Shown: piece after piece, positions 25,354 through 33,601 of the stretch
How the letters are laid out: each line of letters begins with the position of its first letter
How positions within the stretch are numbered: the first letter of the stretch is position 1
Assembly: GCF_030381805.1 (NCBI RefSeq)
Contig: NZ_JAUDRH010000007.1
Span: 372,001-436,000, forward strand
DNA length: 64,000 nucleotides
DNA from: Chlorogloeopsis sp. ULAP01
GTDB lineage: Bacteria > Cyanobacteriota > Cyanobacteriia > Cyanobacteriales > Nostocaceae
Reading direction: 5' to 3'
Notes under the pieces: generated by a model
The model's database searches: none
What the model saw: only the letters and a program-made list of their open reading frames with translations
What the model was told of the DNA's origin: nothing
Translations under genes and position numbers: made by a program

Positions 25354-26820
25354 TTAGGAAATGCTAGTTATTGGTAAATCGCGGAGGAAATAAAAGCGAT
25401 CGCTCTTCCAATCAGTACCTTTAATTCGTCCTAAGTAGCCTGTTAAGGGTGATGAAAGTTCGATGAGAATTTCGTGCATTTCTTCACGACTGAGAGCTTG
25501 AGGTGGACTTGAATAACCGTACGCTCCGTAAAGAGTAGCAACTTCAACATTTTCATCTCCTGTATTTACTTGATGCTTTTTCACGAGTTGAATTAAGTGT
25601 GATCGCAGACTAATTTCTTTGTAAACTTGGTCAAGATATTTTTCAACTTCTTGATCGGAACTTCCAGCTTTTAAATATGTTTTGAGTTTAAATAAATCTA
25701 CCGAATTACGGTAATTGCTTTCTAGTTGTACAAGTTTTTCTAATGTTTCTGGATTAATAATAGCCATACTGTGTACTTTTGCTGCTTCTTTCAGTTGCGT
25801 TGTCGGTTCGCCAGGGCCAATAATTAATTTGATTGCTTGTTTCAATAATTCTTGATTTTGTAAGCGAAGTGTTCCTAAATTCAGTAATTGTACAGCAGTA
25901 TCATTAGGTATCTTTTTACCCGCTTTGCATTCTCCAACTAAAGGATAGGGTTGGGAACAAAATATATCTATACCGCCTGCGCCACCTCTATGAAATTCAT
26001 CAACTGTAAATCCTAAATATTCTAGGCTCTTACGAACTATTTTTTCAAAATCTGTTCCTGCTTGATAATTGCTTTTACCTTCATCTTGTTCTTTACTACG
26101 ATTACCTAAAAATGCAATATCATTAATCCAAGCTAAATTTGTACTAGGTTGTTTAATCTGTTTGCTATTACTCCAACCTAAAAATACTCGAATATCCTCA
26201 TCTAGCAGTTTAGCGGTTGGATTAGTAATCGCAAGGGAAGCTAAAGCACATTGTAATTCTTCTAATTCAGGATGGAGTGGAGGTTGTAAATTTTCTAGTT
26301 GATGTTTGCGTTGGGCAAAGATGCGATCGCTTAAAATAGGTGCTGTATCAGGAACACTTAGGGAAGCAGGTAAAGGTAGAAACAAACTATATTGTGAGTG
26401 CGTTGAAATCTCAATTGGTTTAGGTAGCAAATAGACGCGCAGGTAAACTAGAAAAATATGAGGTCGCTGACCAAGTTTATGCTGTAATCCTTGCTTTGTC
26501 CAAATGCTCAACTTTGACAAGGCATCGAAGGATTCAAGAGTAAACATATTGCAACCTTCACACTTAGCCCAAGCCTTAATCAAATTCTTTTCAGAGTCTA
26601 ATTTGGCTAAAGCTATTTGAGCAAAGGACAAAAAACTTGAATGATAATACTGTTCATGGGGTTGTGAGTTAATCGATATATCATTGGGACAAAGGGCAAA
26701 TTGCCGCCCCAAATTAATGAATCTCCCTGGCATTACAGCAATTATTCGCCCTTTTATTAATGCTTCAATATCGACATCTGGTAAACATAAGACAGTATCA
26801 AGTAAAACAGTTTCGCTCAT
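25354..26820 (-). CDS. DUF1802 protein with PD-(D/E)XK nuclease-like domain
   Basis: 488 residues. Residues about 1-175 match my memory of the cyanobacterial DUF1802 domain (LCLPDVDIEALIKGR, INLGRQFALCP, KAWAKCEGCNMF). A restriction-endonuclease-like core follows at about 255-305: E259 in GTDFEKIV, D285 in GGIDIF and E297-x-K299 in GECKAGK, a D-x11-E-x-K arrangement as in Mrr-type nucleases. The remainder is helical. It starts 2 bp after the ATPase stop, so the two are co-translated and probably act together. A role in DNA cleavage is likely from the motif; whether the target is invader or host DNA is unknown. Confidence 0.8.
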   Translation of the reverse strand: MSETVLLDTVLCLPDVDIEALIKGRIIAVMPGRFINLGRQFALCPNDISINSQPHEQYYHSSFLSFAQIALAKLDSEKNLIKAWAKCEGCNMFTLESFDALSKLSIWTKQGLQHKLGQRPHIFLVYLRVYLLPKPIEISTHSQYSLFLPLPASLSVPDTAPILSDRIFAQRKHQLENLQPPLHPELEELQCALASLAITNPTAKLLDEDIRVFLGWSNSKQIKQPSTNLAWINDIAFLGNRSKEQDEGKSNYQAGTDFEKIVRKSLEYLGFTVDEFHRGGAGGIDIFCSQPYPLVGECKAGKKIPNDTAVQLLNLGTLRLQNQELLKQAIKLIIGPGEPTTQLKEAAKVHSMAIINPETLEKLVQLESNYRNSVDLFKLKTYLKAGSSDQEVEKYLDQVYKEISLRSHLIQLVKKHQVNTGDENVEVATLYGAYGYSSPPQALSREEMHEILIELSSPLTGYLGRIKGTDWKSDRFYFLRDLPITSIS

Positions 26821-26822
26821 GT

Positions 26823-28613
26823 TTAATTCAACAACTCACTTAAATCATCTAAGTTATCTGCATCTTCAATACTAGAAGGATTAAGGAAATCCTTTAATAG
26901 TTCTTCTCTCTCTATAGCTTCTTCATCTATATGACCAGAAGGATTGCTTAAAATTTCGAGTAACAAAGGATTTTCGCAAGTTAATTGCTGAGAAAACTCT
27001 AAAACTTGTTTTTCATTTAGTTTATAGTACTCACATTTTTGATAAACAGAATAAAGGTGAATCAGCTCTTGGATTTCCTCTACTTTCAGATCCACATGTT
27101 CTCCACCCAATTCTTCTACAAGTTTTTTGAGATAAATGTAAGAATCCCAATTTTTACGAATCCTTTTTTCATTGGTTTTAGAACGAACTAAGCAACCTCG
27201 TGTTATATCGAATGTCTGATATTCAATTAAACGCCACATCCCAGTTCCTACCGCTCTTCCATGTGAATATTGGAGAACAGCAACACCTATTTTGAAAATC
27301 TTATCTTTCTCCTTACCAATTACTTTAAAGTTTATCCAACCTTGATTTTGTGACTTTGGTTCAATATCAACAACATCTTCAATTGTGACTTGTTCTAATT
27401 TCTCGCCTGTAGAAGTTTTACCCCCTAATTTCTGTCCTTTCAAGCTCTGGAAACCAAAAGACAAAGCATCAGCAATCAGGGAATTATATTTTTCATCTAG
27501 ATAATTTCCAGTGTCTACCTTACTCTCCCTTTCTAAAGCTAGATAAAATCGTTCCAATGGTTCTTCTGGTAGTATCTCATCATCAACCTTAAAGTTCTCA
27601 GCACACCATTTCAAAGCTTCTCTCACGGTTAGTCCATGTTTACCATATTTTCTTAGTTCACTTTCTTGAAACGGATAGAGTGGGTCATGAGATTTTAAAT
27701 CTCTTGTCTCATAAAAATCTTTCAACCACAGGGTGACTAATCCAAGCATAGAATTACCATCAAGAGTTTTTAAATCTATCGGTTTTCTTTGCGTATATTT
27801 TGAAATTCTGTCAGGCGTACCACCAGGCATTAAATTAACCTTATTTGTCCATGTATCAGGTAGCATGACTGTGAGAATAACAATACCTTTACCAAGTTCA
27901 GACTGTTCAAGAGTATCATGTAGACGCTTTACTAAATCAGCAATTATTTGTGGAGTTGTTAAGCCATCATTACTACAATTATTTTCTACATCTATTTCGT
28001 CAAAACAAATAACAACAGAATTATAGTAACTTACTAAATTTAGTATTTGCTGAACAATTTTAAGGGCTTCGGATTCTCTATCTTGAGCTTCTTTTCTAGT
28101 ATTAGGTAATCCTAGAATATCAGCATTAGAATTTGCTAACTCATCCCCAGATAACCATTTAATTGCAAAAGACACCTGAGTTTCTGAAAGCGTCCACAAA
28201 ATAGCCCTAACAATGTAGGGATCTGTATTTGGTTTTGTTTTGAGAACTTCTTTGGTCAGCCTGTCCATCAAATTCTTGTTCCTAGCTGACCAACTTGTAT
28301 ATACTTTATCAAATCTTTCAATCAGTCGTTGGGGAGAAAGACTTGAAAAGTTGGAATCGATGGCTTTAAAGCCTTCATTTGCCATCGCTGCCGCCACTTC
28401 TTGCCACTGCATCACCCCTTGACTACCAGTATTGCTGAGACTATCAGCTAAAGTTTGTTGAAATTGGTATTTAACCAGATTTAAATCTGTGTAGTTATTA
28501 ACACCTGCATATACAAATAAAGCACTTCCATTGACTTTCAACCGATGACGAATGCGACTAAGTATGTGAGTTTTACCTACTCCTTGTTGAGCAGTTATAG
28601 CAATTGATGTCAC
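26823..28613 (-). CDS. P-loop (AAA/STAND-like) ATPase of the DUF1802 operon
   Basis: 596 residues. Walker A is AQQGVGKT at 8-15 and Walker B is VVICFDEID near 205-213; a sensor-like VILTVMLPDTW follows. The C-terminal third is unlike any family I recognise and ends in an acidic tail (EEAIEREELLKDFLNP, DNLDDLSELLN). The GTG start (28613) overlaps the stop of the 68-codon ORF upstream (GTGA), so the protein as written begins only seven residues before the P-loop, which is short for this fold. The upstream ORF probably encodes its true N-terminus or a tightly coupled partner. It may be the motor or sensor of a nuclease system. Confidence 0.78.
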   Translation of the reverse strand: MTSIAITAQQGVGKTHILSRIRHRLKVNGSALFVYAGVNNYTDLNLVKYQFQQTLADSLSNTGSQGVMQWQEVAAAMANEGFKAIDSNFSSLSPQRLIERFDKVYTSWSARNKNLMDRLTKEVLKTKPNTDPYIVRAILWTLSETQVSFAIKWLSGDELANSNADILGLPNTRKEAQDRESEALKIVQQILNLVSYYNSVVICFDEIDVENNCSNDGLTTPQIIADLVKRLHDTLEQSELGKGIVILTVMLPDTWTNKVNLMPGGTPDRISKYTQRKPIDLKTLDGNSMLGLVTLWLKDFYETRDLKSHDPLYPFQESELRKYGKHGLTVREALKWCAENFKVDDEILPEEPLERFYLALERESKVDTGNYLDEKYNSLIADALSFGFQSLKGQKLGGKTSTGEKLEQVTIEDVVDIEPKSQNQGWINFKVIGKEKDKIFKIGVAVLQYSHGRAVGTGMWRLIEYQTFDITRGCLVRSKTNEKRIRKNWDSYIYLKKLVEELGGEHVDLKVEEIQELIHLYSVYQKCEYYKLNEKQVLEFSQQLTCENPLLLEILSNPSGHIDEEAIEREELLKDFLNPSSIEDADNLDDLSELLN

Positions 28614-28816
28614 TTCTCTTGAGTAGATGAACTAGTAAGCACCAGTTCAATTGCCTGAAAAACTGCATCAGAAGCGTGGGCATTTAGCGTTGGCACATCG
28701 GGGAATCCTTGACCCCAGATATCCTGTTCTTTGACTATCCCAGCGTTAAGAAATGGATTGTGACTTTTGACAGCGGCGTTAAGGGCTTCTATTGGAGAAA
28801 CTGCTGAAGTGTCCAT
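28610..28816 (-). CDS. 68-residue ORF, probable N-terminal part of the P-loop ATPase
   Basis: Reads MDTSAVSPIEALNAAVKS and continues through NPFLNAGIVKEQDIWGQGF and NAHASDAVFQAIELVL, which looks like the helical linker that normally precedes a STAND/AAA P-loop. It ends in TQEK-stop, and a -1 shift at that point would continue directly into VTSIAITAQQGVGKT of the ATPase. It is either a separate coupled subunit (GTGA overlap) or part of a frameshifted gene. Confidence 0.6.
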   Translation of the reverse strand: MDTSAVSPIEALNAAVKSHNPFLNAGIVKEQDIWGQGFPDVPTLNAHASDAVFQAIELVLTSSSTQEK

Positions 28817-28862
28817 AGCTATTTTATTTGAGGTAAAGAACTACATAAGGAGTCAAAGAAAT

Positions 28863-29540
28863 TTAGGAATTTAAACGCTTGGCATAATAACGTAATCCTC
28901 CTCCAGGGATAGTAATTGAGTCATCCCGTTTATCTGGGGTGATGTCTCGCATTTCTCCTGCCATTAGCTGACAAATATCGTTAGCCTGCATTTCCAGTAG
29001 CCATTCGTTAAAATCGGAACGACTAACACGATCGCCTATTTCCCGACGAATTCGATATATCGGCACTAGATGATTCAGGTTGTAGTCACTGTTTAATCTG
29101 TCATAGACTCCCAATGTGACTTTCTCAAACTCCTGATAAGATTTCACAGTACTTTTTACACCGTTAACCGATGCAGCTGCACCAACTACCGTGCCATTCA
29201 CCTGACTTATCCACTTCAACAGCGCATTTGCAGCCCAAGTTCCTACAATAGTCCCTTCAAACTTAAAATCAGAGCTTTTCAAGCCTTCACTCAATATATC
29301 TAAACCATTAGGAGATACCAAAGAGTATCCTTTCTTTGAGATAGAAATAGCTCCTTTTTTCTCCAAGTTCTTAAAGATGCCTTGATAATCTGCTGCCTTC
29401 TTGCCCTTTTGTACAACTCGCTTAGTAAGTTCGCCTTTTTTAATCTCCTGCTTCGTTCCTCCCAAATCCCATAAAGCTAACAGAAGACGAGTTTGAGTTT
29501 GAGCTTCTTTAGCTTTTACACTAGTATTTTTTGATGTCAT
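28863..29540 (-). CDS. winged-helix-like protein of the DUF1802/ATPase operon
   Basis: 225 residues. The N-terminal about 80 residues (LLLALWDLGGTKQEIKKGELTKRVV, YQGIFKNLEKKGAISISKKGYSLVSPNG) have the pattern of a winged helix with a beta hairpin. A Gly/Ala-rich middle (NGTVVGAAASVNGVKS) and a C-terminal part (DFNEWLLEMQANDICQLMAGE, ITIPGGGLRYYAKRL) follow. I chose ATG at 29540; an in-frame TTG at 29576 would add 12 residues. It is the first gene of the run and may be a transcriptional regulator or a DNA-recognition subunit. No family name was recognised. Confidence 0.7.
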   Translation of the reverse strand: MTSKNTSVKAKEAQTQTRLLLALWDLGGTKQEIKKGELTKRVVQKGKKAADYQGIFKNLEKKGAISISKKGYSLVSPNGLDILSEGLKSSDFKFEGTIVGTWAANALLKWISQVNGTVVGAAASVNGVKSTVKSYQEFEKVTLGVYDRLNSDYNLNHLVPIYRIRREIGDRVSRSDFNEWLLEMQANDICQLMAGEMRDITPDKRDDSITIPGGGLRYYAKRLNS

Positions 29541-30057
29541 ATTTAGTAATCCAGTAAAAAAATCAAGGCTTTGCAACCCACCAATGCGGGTTTTGTCTGT
29601 ATAGCCTCAAACTTATATAGGGCTATCAGACTTAATCTTTATATTTCTAAGTACTAGTATAATTTTTTGAAAACTTAATCACTGGCGTAAAAACACTGAA
29701 AGAATCTCAAGAAAATCTTTGAGATCCCACAAAAATATATATTTATTCTTGTATTAATATCAAAACAATACTCAATACGTGCTTATTTTAACAAGATTGT
29801 TATACCTAATAATGCGATCGCCTGATCATTCTTTTGCTTACAAAGCTCAATAATATGATGTCCGCTAAATTACCCTTAATTGCTGTGTTACCTCACCCCA
29901 AGCCTCTCCTTACTAAGGAGAGGGTGTCGTAGGCGTGTGAGGTTATTTTATTATGGTCATTTTCACAGACATGATATAACTCATCACATTGAGGGGATTG
30001 ATGACGATAATAAATATGGCATTAGCAGAAGAAGCGATCGCTAATTAAATTATGAGT
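29541..30057. other. intergenic region with one composite repeat
   Basis: AT-rich. The part near 29577-29760 should hold the promoter of the minus-strand ATPase/nuclease operon. The composite hairpin repeat at 29891-29942 is the only structure seen. Confidence 0.45.
29891..29942. repeat. CCTCTCC/GGAGAGG composite hairpin repeat, copy 2
   Basis: Outer arms CCTCAC / GTGAGG, inner arms CCTCTCC / GGAGAGG with loop TTACTAA, then GTGTCGTAGGCG. The design matches 7780-7830, with base changes on both sides of the stems that keep the pairing. Confidence 0.8.
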
Positions 30058-31107
30058 TTAAAGTAAAAAGATTCCTATCAATACAATGTTGGTTAGTCCA
30101 AACGCAAATGGAACAAGCCAACGAGCCGTGCGATCAATTTTTGATGATAGCTCTTTATGTGTTTCTAAATTAATCCGATGTTTTACTACAGTATAGATAA
30201 TTACTAAAGTGATAAAAATATAAACTACTAGAATAAATCCATTAAGGTAAGTTACATAAGCAACTTTTGGCAAGTCTTCTGCAATAACAATATTAAATGC
30301 GATCGCTGATAATAAAGAACTAGTAGCTATAACAGTATTTGATTCAAAAGAGCGAGACCAAAATACTGTCCACGAAATAGCAATTATAAATAATAATGGC
30401 AGAATTATATTTAAAATATATGGTACAGAATAACGCGAAATATTGATTTCATATATAAACTCAGGATAAGACACTTCTTCAAACTCCGACTTTTTTGAGC
30501 CGACTAATGCGTTATATTCTCCAATTGTCCATCCTGTCAAAAAAGCGTTTGGAGATTTACCAGTTGTACGCTTATCAACAATAAAATTTATGTCTTTAGT
30601 ATTATATAAAGGAGCTGTGAGAATTAATCTTAGTCTTTGAGAATCAAAAGAGAATTTTTTCAAATTGATTTCATCATTAAATCGACCTGTAAATCGTTCT
30701 TTATAATATACAGTACCATCAGGTTTAACTTTTAATTCTGTATAAACGGTTTCTCGCTCGCGCTCAATATTTAAAAATTTGACATTAGGTAACCAGATTT
30801 CTCCTATTTGGTAAGTTTTATAATTTACACCATTTTGGGTTGGTTTAAATACCAAACGTTTATCTTTCCAAGTTAAAAGTAAGTAAGCATCCAATGTAAA
30901 AGCTTCTTCTTTTTCATCAAAATCATCAAAATCGACCAGATATACACCTACAGCAACTTGAGTAGGATTATTGGTGTCAGGACGACTTGTGGTAATTTGA
31001 CGTGTAGTTTCTTCTGGAGGTTCTTGCGCCTTTAGTTTTGGTACATTCAAAGATAGACAAAGAGAAAGCAAAGATAATAGAACAATTGACTTTTTACGCA
31101 TAATCAT
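30058..31107 (-). CDS. pentameric ligand-gated ion channel homologue (GLIC/ELIC-like)
   Basis: 349 residues. Signal peptide 1-27 (LLSLLSLCLSLNVPKLKAQ), a beta-rich extracellular (periplasmic) ligand-binding domain with the family stretch KKFSFDSQRLRLIL, then four transmembrane helices: M1 near 232-252 after the Y-S-V-P-Y motif, pore-lining M2 (NTVIATSSLLSAIAFNIVIAEDLPK), M3 and C-terminal M4 (RWLVPFAFGLTNIVLIGIFLL). As in other bacterial members there is no Cys-loop cysteine pair. The acidic IAEDLPK after M2 fits a gating loop; pore polarity (SS.L.A) alone does not prove ion choice. The ligand may be protons or a small amine. It appears monocistronic. Confidence 0.85.
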   Translation of the reverse strand: MIMRKKSIVLLSLLSLCLSLNVPKLKAQEPPEETTRQITTSRPDTNNPTQVAVGVYLVDFDDFDEKEEAFTLDAYLLLTWKDKRLVFKPTQNGVNYKTYQIGEIWLPNVKFLNIERERETVYTELKVKPDGTVYYKERFTGRFNDEINLKKFSFDSQRLRLILTAPLYNTKDINFIVDKRTTGKSPNAFLTGWTIGEYNALVGSKKSEFEEVSYPEFIYEINISRYSVPYILNIILPLLFIIAISWTVFWSRSFESNTVIATSSLLSAIAFNIVIAEDLPKVAYVTYLNGFILVVYIFITLVIIYTVVKHRINLETHKELSSKIDRTARWLVPFAFGLTNIVLIGIFLL

Positions 31108-31428
31108 TTTGATTGACTGATAGATTTTAACTCAAATTTTTTCCATAATTAAGAAATTTATTAGGAAACTTAAAATTGTCTAGAAGTGTTTAGAAAACAA
31201 TGAGCCTCCCTACTCCCCTTTTTAAGGCTAATGTGTATACACAAAATGATTTAATTACTCCAAATTCTCTTTTTTCTCTCTCCCAGGCTCCAACCTGGGA
31301 AAGTATTGATTGAGGCTCCGCCTCATGAAGAGGAGACGGAGCTTCACAGTTTTCATTACCATGCAGAGCATGGTGACGAGAAAAATGGTAACAAGAAATT
31401 ATGGGTATTTAATCAGGCAAATAAACTA
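31108..31428. other. intergenic region with three palindromes
   Basis: Holds inverted repeats CCCAGG...CCTGGG (31282-31299), GAGGCTCCGCCTC (31312-31324) and ACCATG...CATGGT (31358-31374) in a row, followed by GACGAGAAAA as after the 29-bp palindromes near 7.4-8.0 kb. No ORF was seen. Confidence 0.65.
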
Positions 31429-33555
31429 TCAAACTAAACTGACTTCTTCATTCAGTTCACTTTGCTCGATCGCTTCTTTCACTGCTCCTTGAGCGCCTGA
31501 AATTGTAATGCTAAAATTACCACCTGCTTTTTGTTTATAAAAAGCAAGATATCGCAAACTCTCATCAGAAATTGACTTGAGATCTTCCATATTTAAGACA
31601 ACACCTGTAACTCCATGAGCTTTTTCCAGTTCTTCTTTGAGATACTTCAACATACTTGGCTCTAGAGAGCCAGCCATGTTAATCTTCGCAACCCCATCAG
31701 TTACTTCCATCAGATCGGCATCGAAATCAATATCGGCAGGTATTATCCGCACCCTAATTTTTATTTCCGTCTGATCGGTTGGTAATTTGATTGTCAATGC
31801 TTCGGCATCAAAATCAATATATTTATGTCCGTTAATCCATACTTCATCAATCCGAATACTACCGGGTGGCAGAATATCTGGCTGTACACGCAAGATATTG
31901 TCTGGAAAACCTCCGGGCTGGGGCTTGAAGAAGAAATCCATTGGTTCCTTATTAATCAGCAAGTTGGTATAAATAGCAGCCAGGTAGCACAACTCAAAAG
32001 AGTGATAACCTGCCATTGAGTGACTGCCCTTACCGCGTTCAGTACCAAGTGCGTAGGGTTGTCCATTGGCCAAAACGTTGAAATAGACACCACCAGAATC
32101 AGTATCCAAGAAGTACGCGTTATAAAAAGCAGCACCTTCTCTAGCAAACTGGATGAAATTAGGATCTTTATAAACACCAGCCATGATGTAGTAGGCTAGA
32201 ATTCCTTGCTCTTGTTGCCACCAAGCCTTGCGATCGTGCCAGACAAGGCGATGAAATTTTTGACCTGGAGCTAATACCCGTTCTACCATGTCATACCAAC
32301 CACCGCGCTGGCGATCGCAACCCACGCTAGGGATAATATGACCAATTTTTTCAGCAAAATCTTTATATGTTTCTTTTGCCTTGAGGCTATGCATCCGTGT
32401 CAAATTCCAGGCAATTTTTAGGTTGTGTCCTACAATTGCTCGATTTTGCTGTACTGTCTGGTAATCTTTTGACCAGTCATCATTGAACTTCTCTTGCACA
32501 AAAGGACTATTGCTATAGTCGGGGAAGTAAGTTGCGATCGTGTCAAAGGTATATTCCAAAAAGTCAGCGTATTCTTGTTCGCCAGTGGCAAGCCAGAGAT
32601 TAATCAAATAGGCAGGAGCATGATCACCAACAGAGTTCCAATTCTTTTTAGCCCGATTTCGTCCTAAAGACTCGCTATAGGGACTAAGGGTAATTGGATC
32701 GATGTGAGAGTAGTAACCACCTTTTTGAGTTTTGTCTTTGAAAAAGCGGTGAAATAAGTTGACTGTTGCCTTAATATCACGTATTATCCGGGAATCGCCT
32801 GTAATCCGGTAAGTTTGAGTAGGGCCAGCCAAAGCGTAAATCTGCTCGTAGCAAGGAATAGCATCGTAATCATCACCAAACTCAGAGGCAAAGATTTTTT
32901 GCTCGCTGCCGTCCTCCTTAATGTCAACGGCATGATACCAGTAGCAAATACCTTCGCTTTCGTCACGAAAGCGCATATGTTCGCGCAAATATTTCGTGCC
33001 TTTTTCGGCAGCTTCTAAGAAATGGTCATCCCCAGTCAGTAAATAAGCAGAAGCAAAGCCATAAACTAAACGAGAGATCGTATCCGTTTCTTGACGCCCA
33101 GATTTTTGCTTATCTCCTGTGATCGTCAAGTTGGTACGGTATTGGGAGTAGTCAATTTCGCCGTCGCCAAACTCGGCTTTAATGTAGAATTCGGCTAACT
33201 CCCGCACCTGTTTTATCCACCAGTTTTGCTTTTCAAATAAATACTCGTTCTCGGTACGGCCTAAAAAAACAATGTGCTTGGCTTCAAAATTTTGCTCGCT
33301 GTTTTCCGCATCTGGGTAGAAGACGCCGTAGACAAATACAAATCGTCCTGGCACCAGCATTTCTCGCATCTGGGCAGTGGCATCGCGATACGCCTCTCCC
33401 AAGTTACGTATGAGTTCGGCAAAGACAGTGGGGGTTAATTGGACTAAAAACTCTCGATTATCGGAGGTTTTTAAACCAAAGGCGTCTTTAGTCTTGTCGA
33501 ATTGGGTAACATACCCAGCAATTAAGTCTGAGAAGGAAAATTCTATTTTATTCAT
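31429..33555 (-). CDS. AGE-family (N-acylglucosamine 2-epimerase-like) protein fused to a STAS domain
   Basis: 708 residues. An N-terminal beta-rich region (about 1-120, FSFSDLIAGYVTQFD, FLVQLTP) precedes an (alpha/alpha)6-barrel of the AGE type (about 125-560, with ISRLVYGFASAYLLTG, GGYYSHID, GDHAPAYLINLWLATG, NLKIAWNLTRMH, GGWYDMVER, WWQQEQGILAYYIMAG, GAEFHNAYFLDTDSGG-like stretch). The C-terminal about 90 residues (VAKINMAGSLEPSMLKYL, GVVLNMEDLKSISDESLRYL) match a STAS/anti-sigma-antagonist fold, although the usual phospho-serine context is altered. Sugar epimerase or isomerase activity and a regulatory STAS are inferred. It lies 46 bp downstream of glgX, so a shared role in glycan metabolism is plausible. 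Confidence 0.8.
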   Translation of the reverse strand: MNKIEFSFSDLIAGYVTQFDKTKDAFGLKTSDNREFLVQLTPTVFAELIRNLGEAYRDATAQMREMLVPGRFVFVYGVFYPDAENSEQNFEAKHIVFLGRTENEYLFEKQNWWIKQVRELAEFYIKAEFGDGEIDYSQYRTNLTITGDKQKSGRQETDTISRLVYGFASAYLLTGDDHFLEAAEKGTKYLREHMRFRDESEGICYWYHAVDIKEDGSEQKIFASEFGDDYDAIPCYEQIYALAGPTQTYRITGDSRIIRDIKATVNLFHRFFKDKTQKGGYYSHIDPITLSPYSESLGRNRAKKNWNSVGDHAPAYLINLWLATGEQEYADFLEYTFDTIATYFPDYSNSPFVQEKFNDDWSKDYQTVQQNRAIVGHNLKIAWNLTRMHSLKAKETYKDFAEKIGHIIPSVGCDRQRGGWYDMVERVLAPGQKFHRLVWHDRKAWWQQEQGILAYYIMAGVYKDPNFIQFAREGAAFYNAYFLDTDSGGVYFNVLANGQPYALGTERGKGSHSMAGYHSFELCYLAAIYTNLLINKEPMDFFFKPQPGGFPDNILRVQPDILPPGSIRIDEVWINGHKYIDFDAEALTIKLPTDQTEIKIRVRIIPADIDFDADLMEVTDGVAKINMAGSLEPSMLKYLKEELEKAHGVTGVVLNMEDLKSISDESLRYLAFYKQKAGGNFSITISGAQGAVKEAIEQSELNEEVSLV

Positions 33556-33601
33556 TGGATTTACTTGTAAAAACTAAAGAAAAACAGAGAAATTCACAAA
33601 A

